NCBI GenBank assembly: GCA_017537105.1
Contig: JAFWBZ010000275.1
Span: 1-13,411, forward strand
Source: Clostridia bacterium
Lineage (GTDB): Bacteria > Bacillota > Clostridia > Christensenellales > Aristaeellaceae
DNA: 13,411 nucleotides
Direction of reading: 5' to 3'
Below the pieces are notes generated by a model that made no database searches, had not been told where the DNA came from, and worked only from the letters and a program-made list of their open reading frames with translations. How positions within the stretch are numbered: position 1 is the stretch's first letter; every line of letters begins with the position of its first letter. Made by a program: the position numbers and the translations under genes. Positions 7,630 to 13,411 of this stretch are shown one piece after another.

Positions 7630-8481
7630 TTACATTTTGGAGAGGGCCAGCTTGCGGACGATGAGCTCCGTCATGGCCGCCTGGGCCGCGGCGGGGATGC
7701 CCAGCACGTCCAGGCTCTGCGGCGGATTGTGCGCCGCCAGGTAGTCGCGGATGGCAAACGTATAGGCGCGCTTGACATCCGTGCCGTAGTTGAACTTGTT
7801 GATGCCCCGGCGGAAAGCTTCGACCAGCTGGTCCTCGGGAATGCCGCTGCCGCCGTGGAGCACCAGCGGCGTATCGGTCACCGCGTCGATCTCATCCAGC
7901 CGCTTCAGATCGAGCTTGGGCGGCAGGGGATAGTCGCCGTGGGCGTTGCCGATGGCGATGGCCAGCGAGTCCACGCCGGTCTCGCGGCAGAACAGCTCCA
8001 CGGTCTCGGGCTTGGTGAACAGGTCGATTTGTTCCGCGGTGCGATCCTTTGCCAGCCCGATGCTGCCCAATTCGGACTCCACGGCGACGCCCCTCGCGTG
8101 GGCGTATTCCACCATGGCGCGGGTGCGGCGAATGTTGGTTTCGAGGTCGTCCCGGGAGGCGTCGAACATCACAGAGGTGAAGCCGCATTCAATGGCCCAG
8201 CGGACCTCCGCCTCGTCGTAGCTGTGGTCGAGGTGCAGCGCGATGCGGGCGTCGGTGTGCTCCGCCATGAACCGCACCATGGCGGCAAATTCACCGAAGC
8301 CGTTCAGGCTGAAGCGGTCTACGTATTCCGGCAGCAGCATGGCGATGGCGGGCTTGCCGGTGCGCTCCGCGGCGTTGATGACGGATCGGACTTCATTGTA
8401 ATCGATGCATACGAAGGAAAAGACGGCGGTATTCTTCTCGCGCGCCTCGCGAACGAGGCCGATGGCGCTGACCAGACTCAT
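7630..8481 (-). CDS. Class II ketose-bisphosphate-type aldolase (FbaA/GatY family)
   Basis: 283 residues, a full-length zinc-dependent class II aldolase; known members reversibly split fructose- or tagatose-bisphosphate, or related ketose phosphates, into dihydroxyacetone phosphate and an aldehyde. Visible residues are HLDHS (83-87) with catalytic D85 and zinc ligand H86, FDAS (106-109), VESELGSIG (134-142), zinc ligand H181 in IGNAHGDYP, zinc ligand H209 in LVLHGGSG, and the phosphate-binding KFNYGTD (229-235). Near the N-terminus the common AFN-x-x-N motif is replaced by SFVCIDYNE (22-30), and KFNYGTD differs from the more usual KINxxTD/E, so the substrate may not be fructose-1,6-bisphosphate. 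AAAGGAG lies 9 bases before the ATG. The start is only 20 bases after the thioesterase stop on the same strand, so the two are probably co-transcribed. Confidence 0.9.
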   Translation of the reverse strand: MSLVSAIGLVREAREKNTAVFSFVCIDYNEVRSVINAAERTGKPAIAMLLPEYVDRFSLNGFGEFAAMVRFMAEHTDARIALHLDHSYDEAEVRWAIECGFTSVMFDASRDDLETNIRRTRAMVEYAHARGVAVESELGSIGLAKDRTAEQIDLFTKPETVELFCRETGVDSLAIAIGNAHGDYPLPPKLDLKRLDEIDAVTDTPLVLHGGSGIPEDQLVEAFRRGINKFNYGTDVKRAYTFAIRDYLAAHNPPQSLDVLGIPAAAQAAMTELIVRKLALSKM

Positions 8482-8501
8482 GGCGTGTCGCTCCTTTGAA
8501 A

Positions 8502-8906
8502 TCAGTTTTGCTGCTTGTGTCCCGTGCCTGTGAACTGGGCGATGTCGCGGCCCTGGTCATCGACGACGTCGACGTTGTAGACGCAGGTCGTCCTCCCGTC
8601 CTTGCGGCACCTGGCGCGGGCGATCAGCCGCGCACCGCGCGTACCGCTGAGAAAGTTGATGCTGATCTGCTGTCCCACGGTGGGGCGGTGGACGTTGTTG
8701 GATGCGACGGCGAACGCGAAGTCCGCCAGCGTGAAGATCGCCCCGCCCATGACGCCGCCGTTGGCGTTGCGGTGGCGCGGCGCAATGGTCAGGCTGCACT
8801 CGGCCCAGTCGTCGCCCAGCGCGTCGATGGTCATGCCGTTTTCCACGGCGAAGCGGTCGCCTTCAAAGTAGGCGCGCGCCTCTTCGAGATTTTCGAAGGT
8901 GGACAT
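8502..8906 (-). CDS. PaaI-type hotdog-fold thioesterase
   Basis: 134 residues, the normal size of a single hotdog domain acting on acyl-CoA or similar thioesters in the cytoplasm, probably as a tetramer. The PaaI signature is RHRNANGGVMGGAIFTLADF (residues 44-63), where D62 in LAD matches the catalytic Asp of PaaI-type enzymes and the G-rich helix lies before it. The C-terminal strands follow as VGQQISINFLSGTR and GRTTCVYNVDVVDDQG. The ATG at 8906 was chosen because AAAGGAAGG lies 5 bases upstream (8912-8920). A frame extension to 9092 would add 62 unrelated residues and run through the promoter at 8955-8963. It is the first gene of a two-gene operon with the aldolase, an unusual partner for a thioesterase. 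The substrate is unknown. Confidence 0.88.
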   Translation of the reverse strand: MSTFENLEEARAYFEGDRFAVENGMTIDALGDDWAECSLTIAPRHRNANGGVMGGAIFTLADFAFAVASNNVHRPTVGQQISINFLSGTRGARLIARARCRKDGRTTCVYNVDVVDDQGRDIAQFTGTGHKQQN

Positions 8907-8911
8907 GGAGA

Positions 8912-8920
8912 CCTTCCTTT
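8912..8920 (-). promoter_or_regulatory. Ribosome site fixing the thioesterase start
   Basis: Minus-strand AAAGGAAGG lies 5 bases before the ATG at 8906. It supports this start over the longer in-frame ATG at 9092. Confidence 0.7.
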
Positions 8921-8939
8921 CTCTGCGGTTCCCAACACT

Positions 8940-8956
8940 CTGTTGACGTGCAACAG
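8940..8956. promoter_or_regulatory. 17-bp inverted repeat, likely operator
   Basis: CTGTTG-ACGTG-CAACAG has perfect 6-bp arms around a 5-bp spacer. It overlaps the downstream end of the -10 (8955-8960) and covers the predicted transcription start on the minus strand, a classic repressor position. No regulator gene is in the window, so the binding protein is unknown. Confidence 0.5.
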
Positions 8957-8963
8957 TATAGCA
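8955..8963 (-). promoter_or_regulatory. Extended -10 promoter for the thioesterase-aldolase operon
   Basis: The minus strand reads TGCTATACT: an extended -10 TG followed by TATACT (8955-8960). No good -35 is seen 16-18 bases upstream, which suits an extended -10 promoter. The predicted start of transcription is near 8948, giving a leader of about 40 bases before the ATG at 8906. Confidence 0.6.
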
Positions 8964-9085
8964 TAACTCTTCCGCAGATGTGCGCCGGGATTTGATAAGA
9001 TTCTGAAAAATGAATCGTGCGTTCGCCCAGGGTGCGCGACCATGGACGATGGGGGAATCGGAGCATGGGTTCGCGCAAATGACGA

Positions 9086-9114
9086 TTGACAAAAGCGGGA
9101 AACGCTGATACGAT
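9086..9114 (+). promoter_or_regulatory. Sigma-A-type promoter for the FGGY kinase
   Basis: TTGACA (9086-9091) and TACGAT (9109-9114) are 17 bases apart, and TGA precedes the -10 (extended -10). Transcription should begin near 9121, about 70 bases before the kinase ATG. The spacer holds a weak inverted repeat, AGCG-GGAAA-CGCT (9094-9106), which could be an operator half but is short. Confidence 0.8.
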
Positions 9115-9125
9115 AGGAGAAGAAT

Positions 9126-9161
9126 ATGGGAACGACCGGTAAAGCAATCATTGGCGCCTGA
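9126..9161 (+). CDS. Possible 11-codon leader ORF before the kinase
   Basis: ATG at 9126 opens MGTTGKAIIGA and stops at 9161. AGGAGA (9115-9120) lies 5 bases upstream, an ideal ribosome site. That site lies just upstream of the transcription start predicted from the 9086-9114 promoter, so it would be translated only from an earlier start. It may be chance or a decayed gene start. Confidence 0.2.
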   Translation: MGTTGKAIIGA

Positions 9162-9190
9162 ACGGGCGGGGGAATGGGGGAGAAAGAGAT

Positions 9191-10720
9191 ATGAAGTACT
9201 TTATGGGCCTGGACAACGGCGGCACGACCACAAAGGCCGCAATTTACGACATCAGGGGCAAGGAGATCGGCGTGGCGAACCGGGATACGAAGCGGATCAC
9301 GCCGAAGCCCGGCTGGACCGAGCGCGACATGGAGGAGATGTGGGAGGCCAACTGCGGCGTTATCCGGGACGTGCTGGCCAGCACCGGCGTATCCCCCGAT
9401 GACATTGCCGGCCTCGCCATCTGCGGCCACGGCAAGGGACTGTACCTGTGGGGGAAGGACGGCAAGCCCGCGCGCAACGGCATCATCTCCACGGACAACC
9501 GGGCCTATGCCTATCCGGTGCAGTGGCGCGAGGACGGCACCGAGACGCGCGCGTTCGCGTACTCCTGCCAGCACATCATGGCCTGCCAGCCGGTGGCGCT
9601 GCTGGCCTGGCTGCGGGACAACGAGCCCGAGGTGATTGACAACATCCAGTGGGTGTTCGAATGCAAGGACTATGTGCGCTTCCGCCTGACCGGCGAGGCC
9701 CGGGCGGAGATCACCGACTATTCCGGCGCGAATCTGGTGAACCTGCACACGCGCCAGTATGACGACGCGCTGTTGGACTGCTTCGGGCTGGGTTGCATCC
9801 GGGACGCGCTGCCGCCGCTGTGCAATTCGCTGGACATTGCGGGGTATGTCTCCGAGGAAGCCGCGGCGCTGTGCGGGCTGAAGGCCGGCACGCCGGTGGC
9901 CGGCGGCATGTTCGACATCGACGCCTGCGCCATCGCCGTGGGCGTGCTGGACGAAAAGAACATCTGCATGATCGCCGGCACCTGGAGCATCAACGAATAC
10001 CTGCGCCGCGAGCCGGTGGTGGACGGCAAGGTCCAGATGAATTCGCTGTTCGCGCTTCCGGAATACTACCTGATTGAGGAGAGCAGTCCGACCTCCGCCG
10101 GCAACAACGAATGGTTCGTCAAGACCCTGCTGCCGGAAGTCCGCGCGGCGGCAAAGGCGAACGGGCGCAGTGTGTATGACGAGATGAACGCCTGGATGGC
10201 CTCGATTCCAGCGGGTGAGTTTGTACCCGTGTTCCACCCGTTCCTGATGGCCAGCAATGTGCATCCCAATGCCCGAGGGAGTTTCATCGGGCTTGACGTG
10301 AGCCACACCCGCGCGCATCTGGTGAAGAGCGTGTACGAGGGCATCGTCTACTGCCACAGGTACCACCTGGAAAAGCTGCTGGCGACCCGGGAGACGCCGC
10401 CGGACTGCATTCGCCTGGCGGGCGGCGCGGCGCGGTCGAAGGTGTGGACGCAGATGTTCGCGGACATCCTGAACCTGCCGGTGGAGACCGTGGAGGTCAA
10501 CGAGACCGGCGCGCTGGGCTGCGCGATCTCCGCGGCTGCCGCGACCGGCGCGTATCCCACGCTGGCGGAGGCCGGGAGGGCGATGTGCCCGGTGGGCATG
10601 CGCGTCGAGCCTAACGCGGAGGCGCACGCTGCCTACGACCGGCGGTATCAGCTCTACAAGCGGATCAACGAGTGCCTCGATCCGCTGTGGGACGACATGC
10701 AGAAGTGTGTGGAGGGATGA
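9191..10720 (+). CDS. FGGY-family carbohydrate kinase, L-xylulose kinase-like
   Basis: 509 residues, full length for FGGY kinases, which transfer phosphate from ATP to a sugar or polyol. The N-terminal phosphate motif is GLDNGGTTTK (6-15). The catalytic Asp is D242 in AGGMFDIDA, followed by AGTWSINEY (262-270). The second ATP motif is LAGGAARSKVW (409-419), and NETGALGCA follows (437-445). The pattern GWTERDMEEMW, GHGKGLYLWGKDGKP and IEESSPTSAGNNEWF closely resembles my recollection of E. coli L-xylulose kinase LyxK, so a ketopentose or related substrate is likely, but erythritol- or ribulose-type substrates are not excluded. GGGGGAG lies 8 bases before the ATG. It is divergent from the thioesterase-aldolase operon across 284 bases holding both promoters, which hints at shared control. 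No epimerase or transporter accompanies it in the window. Confidence 0.92.
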   Translation: MKYFMGLDNGGTTTKAAIYDIRGKEIGVANRDTKRITPKPGWTERDMEEMWEANCGVIRDVLASTGVSPDDIAGLAICGHGKGLYLWGKDGKPARNGIISTDNRAYAYPVQWREDGTETRAFAYSCQHIMACQPVALLAWLRDNEPEVIDNIQWVFECKDYVRFRLTGEARAEITDYSGANLVNLHTRQYDDALLDCFGLGCIRDALPPLCNSLDIAGYVSEEAAALCGLKAGTPVAGGMFDIDACAIAVGVLDEKNICMIAGTWSINEYLRREPVVDGKVQMNSLFALPEYYLIEESSPTSAGNNEWFVKTLLPEVRAAAKANGRSVYDEMNAWMASIPAGEFVPVFHPFLMASNVHPNARGSFIGLDVSHTRAHLVKSVYEGIVYCHRYHLEKLLATRETPPDCIRLAGGAARSKVWTQMFADILNLPVETVEVNETGALGCAISAAAATGAYPTLAEAGRAMCPVGMRVEPNAEAHAAYDRRYQLYKRINECLDPLWDDMQKCVEG

Positions 10721-10738
10721 TCGAAGGAAGTTAGGCGA

Positions 10739-10772
10739 GCGGCGTTGCGGGGGAGATCCTCCCGGCAGCCGC
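10739..10772 (+). other. Imperfect hairpin after the kinase
   Basis: Outer arms GCGGC (10739-10743) and GCCGC (10768-10772) and inner arms GGGAG (10751-10755) and CTCCC (10759-10763) can form an interrupted stem 18 bases after the kinase stop. No T-run follows. It may protect the 3' end or help termination. Confidence 0.35.
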
Positions 10773-10788
10773 ACTTGCCAACATATTG

Positions 10789-10818
10789 AGGGAGCTGTCT
10801 CATGCGAGGCAGCTCCCT
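10789..10818 (+). terminator. Hairpin, probable terminator of the kinase transcript
   Basis: AGGGAGCTGTCTC pairs with GAGGCAGCTCCCT to give a 13-bp stem with one G-U pair and the tetraloop ATGC. The tail (CTGTGC) is poor in T, so termination may be weak or Rho-assisted. Confidence 0.5.
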
Positions 10819-10952
10819 CTGTGCAGCTATGGCTGTTCATGTCAAGCGTATTGTGAAGACGAGTGTGACAGTGAGAAACGTACCTGATGACACACCGTCC
10901 CTGTTGTCACCAATTGTCACCTGATAAACGGAAATTCAGATATGCTTTATTC
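10819..10952. other. Intergenic stretch with TGTCAC-type repeats
   Basis: No gene is seen here. TTGTCACC occurs twice, at 10904-10911 and 10914-10921, exactly 10 bp apart, and GTGACA in the opposite sense lies at 10865-10870. A further TGACA lies at 10888-10892. The spacing is one helical turn, as for a multimeric DNA-binding protein, but no promoter is evident beside it. Confidence 0.3.
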
Positions 10953-10993
10953 CACCCAAACAAACCGAGCAGCAACCATGCGTTACTGCTCGG
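10953..10993 (-). terminator. Terminator of the nth-obg-yhbY operon
   Basis: On the minus strand an 8-bp stem, CCGAGCAG/CTGCTCGG (10965-10972 with 10986-10993), extended inside by AAC/GTT, is followed by TTTGTTTGGG. It begins 38 bases after the yhbY stop. Confidence 0.75.
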
Positions 10994-11031
10994 AGCGATT
11001 ACCCCGTTCATCAGGGGATGTTGTTTTCGGC

Positions 11032-11328
11032 TTACAGATCCTCCAGGCGTATTTTGGAGTTCTCGCGTGCCTGGCGGTAGATGCTGAAGCGGTTGCCGAT
11101 GGTCTGCACCGGATCAGCGTGTACCCGGGCGCACAGAGCGTCGCACGCCTCCCGGGTGGAGCCGAAGGGCGCGCCCTTCTGGACCGTCACCTTGATCAGC
11201 TCCCGGGCCTCCAGCGCGTCCCAGCACTGCTTGACCAGGTTGTCCGTAATGCCTTCCTTGCCGATATGGAGCACGGGCTCCATCGTATTGCACATCGCGC
11301 GCAGCGCGGCGCGCTGTTTGGTGGTCAT
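11032..11328 (-). CDS. yhbY: YhbY/CRS1-type RNA-binding ribosome assembly protein
   Basis: 98 residues, the standard size of a single CRM domain. Hallmarks are MTTKQRAALRAM at the N-terminus, the GKEG loop in VLHIGKEGIT (residues about 20-29), an ELIKVTV strand and the C-terminal GNRFSIYRQ. The family binds pre-50S ribosomal RNA during assembly. AGGAGG (11337-11342) lies 8 bases before the ATG. It follows obg by 42 bases; obg-yhbY adjacency is common in Firmicutes and fits a shared role in large-subunit maturation. It is followed by a terminator, not by nadD as in many relatives. Confidence 0.93.
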   Translation of the reverse strand: MTTKQRAALRAMCNTMEPVLHIGKEGITDNLVKQCWDALEARELIKVTVQKGAPFGSTREACDALCARVHADPVQTIGNRFSIYRQARENSKIRLEDL

Positions 11329-11370
11329 GTCTGTATCCTCCTGAATGTTTTCTGATCCTCCGGCTTCGCG

Positions 11371-12642
11371 CTACTCCACGAAGTCGAACTCCATCTCTCC
11401 GATGACGACGCTGTCGCCCTCCTTGGCACCCCGTTCGCGCAGCGCGTCGATCACGCCGAGCCTGCGCAGCGAGCGGTGGAACCAGTTCAGCGACTCCTCG
11501 TTGTCGAAGTTCACGGATTCCAACAGGCGCTCCATCTCCCGGCCGGAGACGAAATACACGCCGCCTTCAACATCGATGGTGAAGGGTTCGCCCTCCGTCC
11601 CGGACAGCTCGTACAGCTCCTCCTCCAGGAAGGGCTCCGCGGGCGGACAATTCGCCAGCATCTTCACCGTGGCGTCCATCAGCGCGTTGAAGTTGTCCCG
11701 GGTGGCTGCGGATACCGCGAACACCGGGATGCCGGTGCTGTCGAGCTTTGCCCGCAGGCGCTCTAAGTTTTCCTGCGCCCCGGGCAGGTCCATCTTGTTC
11801 GCTACCGCGATCATTGGCCGGTCCTTCAGATCGCCGTAGGCCGTCAGCTCCTTCATGATGGCATCGAAGTCCTCCAGCGGGTCGCGCCCTTCGGAGCCGG
11901 AGATGTCCACAACGTGCAGCAGCATCCTCGTGCGCTCCACGTGGCGCAGGAACGCATGGCCCAGGCCTACGCCCTCCGAAGCGCCCTCCACCAGGCCCGG
12001 GATGTCCGCCAGCACAAAGCTGTCGTCCCGGTGCTTGACGATGCCCAGGTTCGGCTGGAGCGTCGTGAAGTGGTAGTTGGCGATCTTCGGCCGCGCGGCG
12101 GTGACCACCGAGAGGATGGTGGACTTGCCCACATTCGGGAAGCCCACCAGGCCCACGTCCGCGATGGACTTGAGCTCCAGCTGGAGCTCGATGACCTCAC
12201 GCTTTTCGCCGGGCTTCGCAAACTGAGGCGCCTGGCGGGTGGGCGTGGCGAAGTGCTGGTTGCCGAAGCCGCCCCTGCCGCCCCGCACCAGCGTCTTGCG
12301 GACGCCGCTCTCGTACAGGTCGAGCAGCAGCTTGCCCGTGGCCTTCTCGCGCACCACCGTTCCCGGAGGCACTTCGATCACCACCGGCTCGCCGGACCTG
12401 CCGGATCTGCGGTTGGCCATGCCGTCCGCGCCGTTCTCCGCGGTGAATTTTCGCTTGTAGCGGAAGTCCATCAGCGTGTGCATGCGGTCGGTGGCCTCGA
12501 AGATCACGTCGCCGCCGCGCCCGCCGTCGCCCCCGTCCGGTCCGCCGGCCTGCACAAACTTCTCCCGGTGGAAGGATACGCAGCCGTTGCCGCCGTCCCC
12601 GGCCTTTGCGGTAATGGTAACTACATCAACAAACAGTGCCAT
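11371..12642 (-). CDS. obg: Obg/CgtA GTPase
   Basis: 423 residues with all three Obg domains, the Firmicute arrangement. The glycine-rich OBG fold covers about 1-158 (KAGDGGNGCVSF, GGPDGGDGGRGGDV). The G domain covers about 160-330: P-loop GFPNVGKST (167-175), HFTTLQPNLG (191-200), DIPGLVEGA (213-221), NKMD (282-285) and SAA (311-313). The OCT domain covers about 345-423. It binds the 50S subunit and ppGpp and is usually essential. The start at 12642 gives the canonical MALFVDVV opening; GGAGAG lies 6 bases upstream inside the 3' end of nth. A longer frame to 12699 adds 19 unrelated residues. Only 2 bases separate it from the nth stop, so translational coupling is likely. The usual upstream rplU-rpmA pair is replaced here by nth. 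Confidence 0.97.
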   Translation of the reverse strand: MALFVDVVTITAKAGDGGNGCVSFHREKFVQAGGPDGGDGGRGGDVIFEATDRMHTLMDFRYKRKFTAENGADGMANRRSGRSGEPVVIEVPPGTVVREKATGKLLLDLYESGVRKTLVRGGRGGFGNQHFATPTRQAPQFAKPGEKREVIELQLELKSIADVGLVGFPNVGKSTILSVVTAARPKIANYHFTTLQPNLGIVKHRDDSFVLADIPGLVEGASEGVGLGHAFLRHVERTRMLLHVVDISGSEGRDPLEDFDAIMKELTAYGDLKDRPMIAVANKMDLPGAQENLERLRAKLDSTGIPVFAVSAATRDNFNALMDATVKMLANCPPAEPFLEEELYELSGTEGEPFTIDVEGGVYFVSGREMERLLESVNFDNEESLNWFHRSLRRLGVIDALRERGAKEGDSVVIGEMEFDFVE

Positions 12643-12644
12643 CG

Positions 12645-13277
12645 TCAACTCTCCATGTGTTTTTCGCAGAGCCCTGCGTTCAGCGGGCAGCGCTCGCACT
12701 CCGGCTTTCTGGCGTGGCAGCAGCGCCGGCCGTGCCAGATGATCAGATGATGTCCCAGCGACCAGATGTCCCGGTCCAGCAGCGCTCGAAGCTGCTGCTC
12801 CACCTTCTCCGGAGTGTTGGCATCCGCCAGGCCGATGCGACGGGATACCCGGAACACGTGGGTGTCCACGGGAATCTGATCGTCTCCGAAGGCGGCCAGC
12901 AGCACCACGCCGGCGGTCTTCTGACCCACGCCCGGCAGCTTCATCAGCGCTTCCCGGGTCGAAGGCACCACACCGTCATACTGCCCCACCAGCGCGCGGC
13001 TGGCGGCCACGATGTTCTTCGCCTTGTTGTGATAGAGCCCGCACTCCTTGATCAGCGGCTCCAGTTCCTCCGGCGTGAGCTTCGCCATGGCGAAGGCATC
13101 CGGATACAGCGGAAACAGCCGGGCGGTGACCAGGTTCACCCGCTTGTCGGTGCACTGGGCGGAGAGGATCGTGGCGATCAGCGTCTCGTAGGGGTTCCGG
13201 AAGTGCAGCTCCGGCTTTGCCTCCGGATAGAGCTTCTGCAGCTCCGCCATCACCTGTGCCGCGCGCTTCGCATCCAT
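12645..13277 (-). CDS. nth: Endonuclease III (DNA glycosylase/AP lyase)
   Basis: 210 residues from the chosen start, the usual Nth length. It removes oxidised pyrimidines and nicks the abasic site in base-excision repair. The helix-hairpin-helix is LPGVGQKTA, with the Lys corresponding to catalytic K120 of E. coli, and the catalytic Asp lies in VDTHVFRV. A 4Fe-4S site is at the C-terminus: CHARKPEC-ER-C-PLNAGL-C. The last spacing is C-X6-C, where E. coli Nth has C-X5-C. Two in-frame ATGs open the frame (13283 and 13277). GGAGGG at 13284-13289 abuts the first but lies 6 bases before the second, so 13277 is preferred. It leads an operon with obg and yhbY and has its own promoter at 13321-13350. 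Confidence 0.95.
   Translation of the reverse strand: MDAKRAAQVMAELQKLYPEAKPELHFRNPYETLIATILSAQCTDKRVNLVTARLFPLYPDAFAMAKLTPEELEPLIKECGLYHNKAKNIVAASRALVGQYDGVVPSTREALMKLPGVGQKTAGVVLLAAFGDDQIPVDTHVFRVSRRIGLADANTPEKVEQQLRALLDRDIWSLGHHLIIWHGRRCCHARKPECERCPLNAGLCEKHMES
12649..12654 (-). promoter_or_regulatory. obg ribosome site inside the end of nth
   Basis: Minus-strand GGAGAG lies within the last codons of nth and 6 bases before the obg ATG. It fixes the obg start and means that ribosomes finishing nth pass over it. Confidence 0.65.
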
Positions 13278-13283
13278 ACGCAT

Positions 13284-13289
13284 CCCTCC
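13284..13289 (-). promoter_or_regulatory. Ribosome site deciding the nth start
   Basis: Minus-strand GGAGGG has zero spacing to the ATG at 13283 but a 6-base spacing to the ATG at 13277, favouring the shorter product that begins MDAKRAAQ. Confidence 0.65.
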
Positions 13290-13320
13290 GCAGAATTCAT
13301 CCTCTGTACTGTATCAATGT

Positions 13321-13350
13321 ATTATAGCGTGCGGGCGCGGCGCGGGTCAA
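13321..13350 (-). promoter_or_regulatory. Sigma-A-type promoter of the nth-obg-yhbY operon
   Basis: Minus-strand TTGACC (13345-13350) and a perfect TATAAT (13321-13326) are 18 bases apart. The expected start near 13314 leaves a leader of about 37 bases. No inverted repeat covers it, consistent with a housekeeping promoter. Bases 13351-13411 upstream hold no gene I can support. Confidence 0.88.
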
Positions 13351-13411
13351 GCGCCAAACGCGCAAACTCGCGTTAATTCCGTCACCGCAGCGGCGATACC
13401 CGCAGCCGCGC

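Noticed and set aside
8999..9016. GATTC-N8-GAATC inverted repeat in the divergent region
   Set aside because: Five-base arms in AT-richer DNA are expected by chance, and the site is far from both predicted promoters.
8907..9092. 62-residue N-terminal extension of the thioesterase
   Set aside because: It crosses the extended -10 promoter and operator-like repeat, and the ribosome site favours 8906.
8831..10840. 669-codon open frame on the minus strand
   Set aside because: It runs antisense to the kinase and into the start of the thioesterase in another frame. The kinase motifs on the plus strand explain the region.
11914..12750. 278-codon open frame on the plus strand
   Set aside because: It is antisense to obg, whose complete domain set is visible. 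The composition is typical of a shadow frame.

Overview
The window is GC-rich, gene-dense bacterial chromosome, with Shine-Dalgarno sites before nearly every gene. A secreted BspA-type leucine-rich-repeat protein, an nth-obg-yhbY cluster and purine-rich ribosome sites point to a GC-rich Clostridia-like Firmicute, perhaps a gut lineage such as Christensenellales. That placement is inferred from gene types only. I saw no tRNA, rRNA, CRISPR array, transposase or phage gene.

Layout. (1) Bases 2-2491 (+): the 3' part of a secreted LRR_5/BspA-like protein. Its initiation codon lies before the window, because the reading frame is open to base 2 and encodes the core of a signal peptide. A strong hairpin terminator (2501-2536) follows. 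(2) Bases 2726-7553 (+): four genes in one direction, ending at a near-ideal terminator (7563-7610). They encode a HAD phosphatase of the beta-phosphoglucomutase type, an M81/MlrC-family metallopeptidase, a two-domain protein (CBM9-like N-terminus plus subclass-B3-like metallo-beta-lactamase-fold hydrolase) and a NeuB/SpsE-family sialic-acid-type synthase with a SAF domain. (3) Bases 7630-8906 (-): a hotdog thioesterase followed closely by a class II ketose-bisphosphate-type aldolase. Their promoter has a 17-bp inverted repeat at the expected transcription start. (4) Bases 9191-10720 (+): a FGGY kinase resembling L-xylulose kinase, divergent from (3), with its own consensus-like promoter. (5) Bases 10721-11031: intergenic, with two hairpins after the kinase, a cluster of TGTCAC-type repeats and a terminator for the minus-strand operon. 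(6) Bases 11032-13277 (-): nth, obg and yhbY, a housekeeping operon read from a TTGACC-18-TATAAT promoter at 13321-13350.

How they may work together. Block 6 is genome maintenance (base-excision repair, ribosome assembly). Blocks 3 and 4 look like a small carbohydrate-use module: the kinase makes a sugar phosphate and the aldolase may split a ketose phosphate, with a shared divergent control region. Block 2 is the least conventional. A nonulosonate-type synthase sits with a sugar-phosphate phosphatase and two putative metal-dependent hydrolases. None of the usual sialic-acid partners (UDP-GlcNAc epimerase, CMP transferase) is present in the window. This block is the best candidate here for an undescribed pathway, but its substrate cannot be read from the sequence.
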